Positions 59,454 through 64,000 of a stretch of 64,000 nt of DNA are shown piece after piece; the first letter of the stretch is position 1, and each line of letters opens with the position of its first letter. Position numbers and translations under genes: made by a program. This DNA comes from Streptomyces sp. CCM_MD2014 (lineage in GTDB: Bacteria; Actinomycetota; Actinomycetes; Streptomycetales; Streptomycetaceae). The stretch spans positions 3,782,001 through 3,846,000 of the forward strand of contig NZ_CP009754.1 of NCBI RefSeq assembly GCF_000772045.1. The letters are read 5' to 3'. The notes beneath the pieces were generated by a model. The model did no database searches, was not told the origin of the DNA, and saw only the letters and a list, made by a program, of their open reading frames with translations.

Positions 59454-59483
59454 CGGGGCGCCCCTGAAACCAGGGACGCCCCG
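59454..59483. terminator. Terminator after hemD
   Basis: CGGGGCG-C-CCCTG (59454–59466) pairs with CAGGG-A-CGCCCCG (59471–59483), with one mismatch and an AAAC loop. It is nine bases beyond the hemD stop and can also end transcription from tetR. Confidence 0.75.
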
Positions 59484-59491
59484 CATTCACC

Positions 59492-61189
59492 TCAGGTCGA
59501 AGACCGCCGTCTCCGCGACCCCGGCCGCCGTTCGCTCGGCCGGGTCACCGGGTCCCCCGCCTCCAGGGCCGCAGCCCGGCGGCGCAGGCCGAAGTCGGCC
59601 AGGGCCTCCGCCAGCTTGTGGACGGACGGTTCGGGGGCCATCACGTCGACGCGCAGGCCGTGTTCCTCGGCCGTCTTCGCCGTGGCCGGGCCGATGCAGG
59701 CGATCACCGTGACGTTGTGCGGCTTGCCCGCGATGCCGACCAGGTTGCGGACCGTGGACGACGACGTGAAGAGCACCGCGTCGAAGCCGCCGCCCTTGAT
59801 GGCCTCCCGGGTCGTGGCCGGGGGCGGCGAGGCGCGCACCGTGCGGTACGCGGTGACGTCGTCGACCTCCCAGCCCAGCTCGATCAGGCCGGCGACCAGG
59901 GTCTCGGTGGCGATGTCGGCGCGGGGGAGGAAGACGCGGTCGATCGGGTCGAAGACCGGGTCGTAGGGGGGCCAGTCCTCCAGGAGGCCCGCCGCCGACT
60001 GCTCGCCGCTCGGGACCAGGTCCGGCTTCACGCCGAAGGCGATGAGGGCGTTGGCCGTCTGCTCGCCGACCGCCGCGACCTTGATGCCCGCGAAGGCGCG
60101 GGCGTCCAGGCCGTACTCCTCGAACTTCTCGCGGACCGCCTTCACCGCGTTGACCGACGTGAAAGCGATCCACTCGTAGCGGCCCGTGACCAGGCCCTTG
60201 ACCGCGCGCTCCATCTGCTGCGGGGTGCGGGGCGGCTCCACCGCGATGGTCGGGACCTCGTGCGGGACCGCGCCGTAGGACCTCAACTGGTCGGAGAGCG
60301 ACGCCGCCTGCTCCTTCGTACGCGGGACGAGGACCTTCCAGCCGAACAGCGGCTTGGACTCGAACCACGACAGCTGGTCGCGCCGGGCGGTCGCGCTGCG
60401 CTCGCCGACCACGGCTATCACCGGGCGGCCGCCGTCCGGGGACGGCAGCACCTTCGCCTGCTTCAGGGTCTGGGCGACCGTGCCCAGCGTCGCCGTCCAG
60501 GTGCGCTGCCGCGTCGTCGTACCGGCGATCGTCACCGTCAGCGGGGTGTCCGGCTTGCGGCCCGCCGAGACCAGCTCGCCGGCCGCCGCGGCCACCGAGT
60601 CCAGCGTCGTCGACACCACCACCGTGCCGTCGGAGGCGCCCACCTCGGTCCAGCAGCGGTCCGACGCTGTACGGGCGTCCACGAACCGCACGTCCGCGCC
60701 CTCCGCGTCCCGCAGCGGCACACCGGCGTACGCGGGCACGCCGACGGCGTTCGCGATGCCCGGGACGACCTCGAACGGCACCCCGGCCGCGGCGCACGCC
60801 AGCATCTCCTCGGCGGCGTACGCGTCGAGCCCGGGGTCACCGGTCACCGCACGCACCACCCGCCTGCCGCCCCGCGCGGCCTCCATGACAAGATGTGCGG
60901 CATCCCGCACAGCGGGGGCGCCGAGGGTCGTTGACGCACCGTCAACAACCGTCAGCTGGGGCGCGCCTGTGCCCGGATCCGCCGGATCGGCATCCGTGTG
61001 CACCTCCGACACGCCCTGCCTCGCGTGCGTACGCACGACGTCGAGCACCTCGTGCTCGGCGACGAGGACGTCCGCGTGGGCCAGCGCCTCCACGGCGCGC
61101 AGAGTCAGCAGTCCCGGATCTCCGGGTCCGGCACCGAGGAAGGTGACGTGCCCGTGTTCCGGACCGGCGGGAAGGGTGGTGGGGCTCAA
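59492..61189 (-). CDS. hemD: Uroporphyrinogen-III C-methyltransferase / uroporphyrinogen-III synthase fusion
   Basis: In this 565-residue fusion, residues about 10–255 are a SUMT-like methylase: V-T-F-L-G-A-G-P-G-D-P-G-L-L-T, V-V-P-G-I-A-N-A. Residues about 270–550 are HemD: K-V-L-V-P-R-T-K-E-Q-A, F-T-S-V-N-A-V, F-T-S-S-S-T-V-R-N. It closes hydroxymethylbilane to uroporphyrinogen III and may methylate it toward siroheme and cobalamin. The TTG start is supported by its TTGA overlap with the hemC stop and by GGGGGAG eight bases upstream. The tail is Arg/Ser-rich. Confidence 0.93.
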   Translation of the reverse strand: MSPTTLPAGPEHGHVTFLGAGPGDPGLLTLRAVEALAHADVLVAEHEVLDVVRTHARQGVSEVHTDADPADPGTGAPQLTVVDGASTTLGAPAVRDAAHLVMEAARGGRRVVRAVTGDPGLDAYAAEEMLACAAAGVPFEVVPGIANAVGVPAYAGVPLRDAEGADVRFVDARTASDRCWTEVGASDGTVVVSTTLDSVAAAAGELVSAGRKPDTPLTVTIAGTTTRQRTWTATLGTVAQTLKQAKVLPSPDGGRPVIAVVGERSATARRDQLSWFESKPLFGWKVLVPRTKEQAASLSDQLRSYGAVPHEVPTIAVEPPRTPQQMERAVKGLVTGRYEWIAFTSVNAVKAVREKFEEYGLDARAFAGIKVAAVGEQTANALIAFGVKPDLVPSGEQSAAGLLEDWPPYDPVFDPIDRVFLPRADIATETLVAGLIELGWEVDDVTAYRTVRASPPPATTREAIKGGGFDAVLFTSSSTVRNLVGIAGKPHNVTVIACIGPATAKTAEEHGLRVDVMAPEPSVHKLAEALADFGLRRRAAALEAGDPVTRPSERRPGSRRRRSST

Positions 61190-62145
61190 TGTGCTCGCTC
61201 CCCCATCAGACCGGCCGCGCCCTGGGCGAGCATCTCGGTGGCCATGTCGCGACCGAGTGCCATTGCCGCCTCGTGCGTCTCGGGCACGGGACCGGTGGTG
61301 GACAGCTGCACCAGCGTCGAGCCGTCGGTCGTGCCGACGACGCCGCGCAGGCGCATTTCCTTGACAGTCTGCCCGTCGGCCAGAAGGTCGGCCAGCGCTC
61401 CGACGGGTGCGCTGCAGCCGGCCTCCAGGGCGGCGAGCAGTGAACGCTCGGCCGTTACGGCGGCCCGCGTGAACGGGTCGTCGAGCTCGGCGAGCGCGGC
61501 GATCAGCGAGGCGTCGTCCGCCGCGCACTCGACCGCCAGTGCCCCCTGGCCGGGGGCCGGCAAAACCGTGTCGACCGACAGGAAGTCGGTCACCTCGTCG
61601 ATGCGGCCGACCCGGTTGAGCCCGGCGGCGGCCAGTACGACGGCGTCCAGTTCCCCGCTGCGGACGTATCCGATGCGGGTGTCGACGTTGCCCCGGATCG
61701 GGACCGTCTCGATCTCCATGCCGTGGGTGCGGGCGTACGCGTTCAGCTGCGCCATGCGGCGCGGCGCGCCCGTGCCGATCCGCGCCCCGCGCGGGAGGTC
61801 GGTCAGCTTGCGCGCGTCCCGGGCGACGACCACGTCCCGCGGGTCCTCGCGCTCCGGGATCGCGGCCACGACCAGGTCGTCGTGGGGCGTGGTGGGGAGG
61901 TCCTTGAGCGAGTGAACCGCGAAGTCCACCTCTCCCCGCAGCAGCGCGTCGCGCAGCGCGGCGACGAACACGCCCGTGCCGCCGATCTGCGCCAGGTGCT
62001 CACGCGACGTGTCGCCGTACGTGGTGATCTCGACCAGCTCAACGGGCCGACCGGTCACCTGGCTCACGGCGTCCGCCACCTGCCCGGACTGGGCCATGGC
62101 GAGCTTGCTGCGCCTGGTCCCCAGCCTCAGTGCCTTCTCAGTCAT
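61186..62145 (-). CDS. hemC: Hydroxymethylbilane synthase (porphobilinogen deaminase)
   Basis: HemC polymerises four porphobilinogens into hydroxymethylbilane. The 319-residue protein has L-G-T-R-R-S-K-L-A at the start, V-H-S-L-K-D-L-P-T, R-G-N-V-D-T-R, and the dipyrromethane cofactor cysteine in L-E-A-G-C-S-A-P-V-G (about Cys243). The ATG overlaps the hemA stop (ATGA) and its own stop overlaps the hemD TTG, so hemA–hemC–hemD are translationally coupled. Confidence 0.96.
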   Translation of the reverse strand: MTEKALRLGTRRSKLAMAQSGQVADAVSQVTGRPVELVEITTYGDTSREHLAQIGGTGVFVAALRDALLRGEVDFAVHSLKDLPTTPHDDLVVAAIPEREDPRDVVVARDARKLTDLPRGARIGTGAPRRMAQLNAYARTHGMEIETVPIRGNVDTRIGYVRSGELDAVVLAAAGLNRVGRIDEVTDFLSVDTVLPAPGQGALAVECAADDASLIAALAELDDPFTRAAVTAERSLLAALEAGCSAPVGALADLLADGQTVKEMRLRGVVGTTDGSTLVQLSTTGPVPETHEAAMALGRDMATEMLAQGAAGLMGERAH

Positions 62146-63878
62146 GCCGGCCCTCGGTTCTTCTCAGTGGTGGTGCTGTTCCCGGCCCGGGAGACGGAGG
62201 CCACCGTCTCCTGGTCGAGGTCGAACAGGGTGCGCAGCGCGTCCGCGTACCCGGCGCCGCCGGGTTCGGCGGCAAGCTGCTTGACCCGTACCGTCGGCGC
62301 GTGCAGCAGCTTGTCGACCACACGCTTGACGGTCTGGGTGATCTCGGCGCGGTGCTTGTCGTCGAGCCCCGGCAGCCGCCCCTCCAGTCGGGCGATCTCG
62401 CCGGCCACGACCTCGGCGGCCATGCTGCGCAGCGCGACCACGGTGGGCGTGATGCGCGCGGCACGCTGGGCGGCGCCGAAGGCGGCGACCTCGTCGGCGA
62501 CGATCCGGCGGACCATGTCGACGTCGGCGGCCATCGGCGCGTCGGCGGAGGCGTCGGCGAGCGACTCGATGTCCACCAGGCGCGCCCCGGCCAGCCGGTG
62601 CACGGCGGCGTCGACGTCGCGCGGCATCGCCAGGTCGAGGACGAAGAGCACCGGCTCGGGACGCGGCACCTCGGCGACCGGCTCCGGGCGGCGGCGCTCG
62701 GGGACGCGGCCGACGCGGGTCGCCGTCGCGGCGAGCGCGCCGATCAGCTCGGCGTCCGCCTCCGGTCCCGGCCGGCCCGTCTCGCGCGGCCGGTCGACGG
62801 CCGTACCGCCCGCGGCCCAGGCCCCGTGCTGCTCCAGCGTCGCCGCGTCCATGCCGGCCACGGCGGCCTCACCCATGACGGAGAAACCGGAGGGGACGGC
62901 GGACAGGTCCAGGGGGCAGTTCTCGTCGCCGGCGGTCGCGGCCCCGGCACCCGGCAGGGGCGTTTCAGCGGCCGCCCGTACGGCGGTGTCCTCGGCGGGC
63001 CGCCCGGTCGCGGCCGGTTCGACGGCCGGCGCGCCGGTGCGCCCCTCCACCGCCGCCGCCACGTCGTCCGCCGTGAGGACGAGCCCGGTCGCACCCGTGC
63101 AGGAGACGGCCACGTCGGCACGTGTCAGCTCGACCGGCACCGAGTCCATCGGTACCGCGCGGGCCAGCACGTCCGTGTCGTCGCCCTCGGAAAGGATCTG
63201 GGCGAGCCGCTCGGCCCGCTCGAAGGTGCGGTTGGCGACCACGATCTCGGCGACCCCGGACCGCGCCAGCGTGGCGGCGGCCAGCGAGGACATCGAACCG
63301 GCGCCGATCACCAGGGCCTTCTTGCCCCGCGCCCACCGCTGGACGTCGGCCCCGGCGGAGAGCTGCTCCAGGCCGAAGGTGACCAGGGACTGTCCGGCGC
63401 GGTCGATGCCGGTCTCGGAGTGGGCGCGCTTGCCGACCCTGAGCGCCTGCTGGAACAGGTCGTTCAGGAGCCGTCCGGCGGTGTGCAGGTCCTGGGCGCG
63501 GGCCAGGGAGTCCTTTATCTGGCCGAGGATCTGGCCCTCGCCGACCACCATCGAGTCCAGTCCGCAGGCCACCGAGAACAGGTGGTGGACGGCCCGGTCC
63601 TCGTAGTGCACGTAGAGGTGCGGAGTGAGCTCCTCCAGGCCGACCCCGCTGTGCTGGGCGAGCAGCGTGGACAGCTCGGCGACACCGGCGTGGAACTTGT
63701 CCACGTCGGCGTAGAGCTCGATGCGGTTGCAGGTGGCCAGGACCGCGGCCTCGGCGGCCGGTTCGGCGGCGACCGTGTCCTGGAGCAGCTTGAGCTGCGC
63801 GTCCGCGTTCAGGGAGGCCCGCTCCAGCACGCTGACCGGCGCGCTGCGGTGGCTCAGCCCGACGACGAGGAGGCTCAT
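62142..63878 (-). CDS. hemA: Glutamyl-tRNA reductase
   Basis: HemA reduces glutamyl-tRNA to glutamate-1-semialdehyde, the first committed step of heme synthesis. The 578-residue protein has catalytic Cys50 in L-A-T-C-N-R-I-E, V-V-G-E-G-Q-I-L-G-Q-I-K and G-A-G-S-M-S-S-L-A in the NADPH domain. The dimerisation helices are at the end. It is about 150 residues longer than most HemA because of a Pro/Ala-rich insert at about 255–400 within the NADPH domain. The ATG overlaps the rex stop (ATGA). Confidence 0.96.
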   Translation of the reverse strand: MSLLVVGLSHRSAPVSVLERASLNADAQLKLLQDTVAAEPAAEAAVLATCNRIELYADVDKFHAGVAELSTLLAQHSGVGLEELTPHLYVHYEDRAVHHLFSVACGLDSMVVGEGQILGQIKDSLARAQDLHTAGRLLNDLFQQALRVGKRAHSETGIDRAGQSLVTFGLEQLSAGADVQRWARGKKALVIGAGSMSSLAAATLARSGVAEIVVANRTFERAERLAQILSEGDDTDVLARAVPMDSVPVELTRADVAVSCTGATGLVLTADDVAAAVEGRTGAPAVEPAATGRPAEDTAVRAAAETPLPGAGAATAGDENCPLDLSAVPSGFSVMGEAAVAGMDAATLEQHGAWAAGGTAVDRPRETGRPGPEADAELIGALAATATRVGRVPERRRPEPVAEVPRPEPVLFVLDLAMPRDVDAAVHRLAGARLVDIESLADASADAPMAADVDMVRRIVADEVAAFGAAQRAARITPTVVALRSMAAEVVAGEIARLEGRLPGLDDKHRAEITQTVKRVVDKLLHAPTVRVKQLAAEPGGAGYADALRTLFDLDQETVASVSRAGNSTTTEKNRGPA

Positions 63879-64000
63879 GCCGGCATCACGGCGGGTACGT
63901 CCCCGTCGGGTCCCTGGTCGGCGGAGCCGGTGGCGTGCTGCTGCTTGCGGGCGGCGACGGGCGGCACGACGCCGGCGTCGCCCGCGGCCTCCTCACCCGC
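63875..64000 (-). CDS. rex: Redox-sensing repressor Rex, C-terminal end (partial)
   Basis: The last 41 residues are present, a Gly/Ala/Asp-rich tail ending D-G-D-V-P-A-V-M-P-A. This tail and the position ahead of hemA match Streptomyces Rex, which binds NADH and represses respiratory and heme genes when NADH is high. The DNA- and NADH-binding domains lie outside the window. Its stop overlaps the hemA start. Confidence 0.75.
   Translation of the reverse strand, partial: AGEEAAGDAGVVPPVAARKQQHATGSADQGPDGDVPAVMPA

Noticed and set aside
1..64000. tRNA, rRNA, CRISPR and riboswitch signals
   Set aside because: Reading the intergenic regions showed no tRNA cloverleaf ends, no rRNA, no spaced repeats and no recognisable cobalamin or other riboswitch core; covariance-model searches would be needed to exclude weak cases.

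Overview
The window comes from a high-GC actinomycete, almost certainly Streptomyces. Codons end overwhelmingly in G or C, GTG and even TTG starts are common, and the gene families are typical of the genus: DUF6153, DUF4232, DUF3558, DUF2637, two DUF574-type methyltransferases, PP2C/anti-sigma regulators and a hemA–hemC–hemD–rex cluster. About 57 protein genes, several gene remnants, a set of hairpin terminators and several operator-like palindromes can be supported. I saw no rRNA, tRNA, CRISPR array or intact mobile element.

Layout, left to right. 1–3.5 kb: the end of a WYL regulator carrying an octapeptide repeat, a decayed Ser/Thr kinase end, a twin-HTH MerR regulator and a free-standing condensation-domain protein. 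3.5–8.0 kb (minus strand): the System II cytochrome c biogenesis set resA–ccdA–resB–ccsB. 8.1–11.6 kb: an exported polysaccharide deacetylase-like lipoprotein, then a histidine phosphatase translationally coupled to hemL. 11.9–14.7 kb: a small gene coupled to a conserved hypothetical, then a ferritin-like/hemerythrin pair. 14.9–15.9 kb: a STAS antagonist divergent from an anti-sigma kinase.

16–23.2 kb is a metal-resistance block lying between a broken and an intact copy of an ANTAR gene. It holds arsO/arsR, arsR–acr3/arsC, and a copper-type set (DUF6153, DUF305, DUF4396) with a CsoR-type box. 23.3–26.0 kb: an HNH nuclease resembling phosphorothioate-DNA restriction enzymes, an antiporter remnant, and cobH/cobK. 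26.2–28.3 kb: a PAS–GAF–PP2C–ATPase regulator with a one-base frameshift. 28.3–35.4 kb: a flotillin followed by a 1651-residue AAA+ ATPase, the most intriguing module here.

35.9–44.9 kb: an FMN reductase/LLM monooxygenase pair, YnfA, an SDR, a methyltransferase, an IS481-type remnant, rtcB, two DUF3558 lipoproteins and a DUF2637 membrane protein. 44.9–54.2 kb: lysS and argS diverge, followed by an arylamine N-acetyltransferase, an aminotransferase, a second methyltransferase, a membrane-anchored XRE regulator and a DUF4232 lipoprotein. 54.3–64 kb: hemB, a handful of redox and regulatory genes, then hemD, hemC, hemA and the end of rex.

Functionally the window is dominated by tetrapyrrole and cytochrome chemistry. 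HemA, HemL, HemB, HemC and the SUMT–HemD fusion take glutamyl-tRNA to uroporphyrinogen III. CobH and CobK branch toward cobalamin, and the Ccs/Res proteins attach heme to c-type cytochromes. Rex, whose end is at the right edge, is expected to tie the heme genes to NADH redox state. Interspersed accessory genes handle arsenic, copper, RNA repair, restriction and membrane stress.
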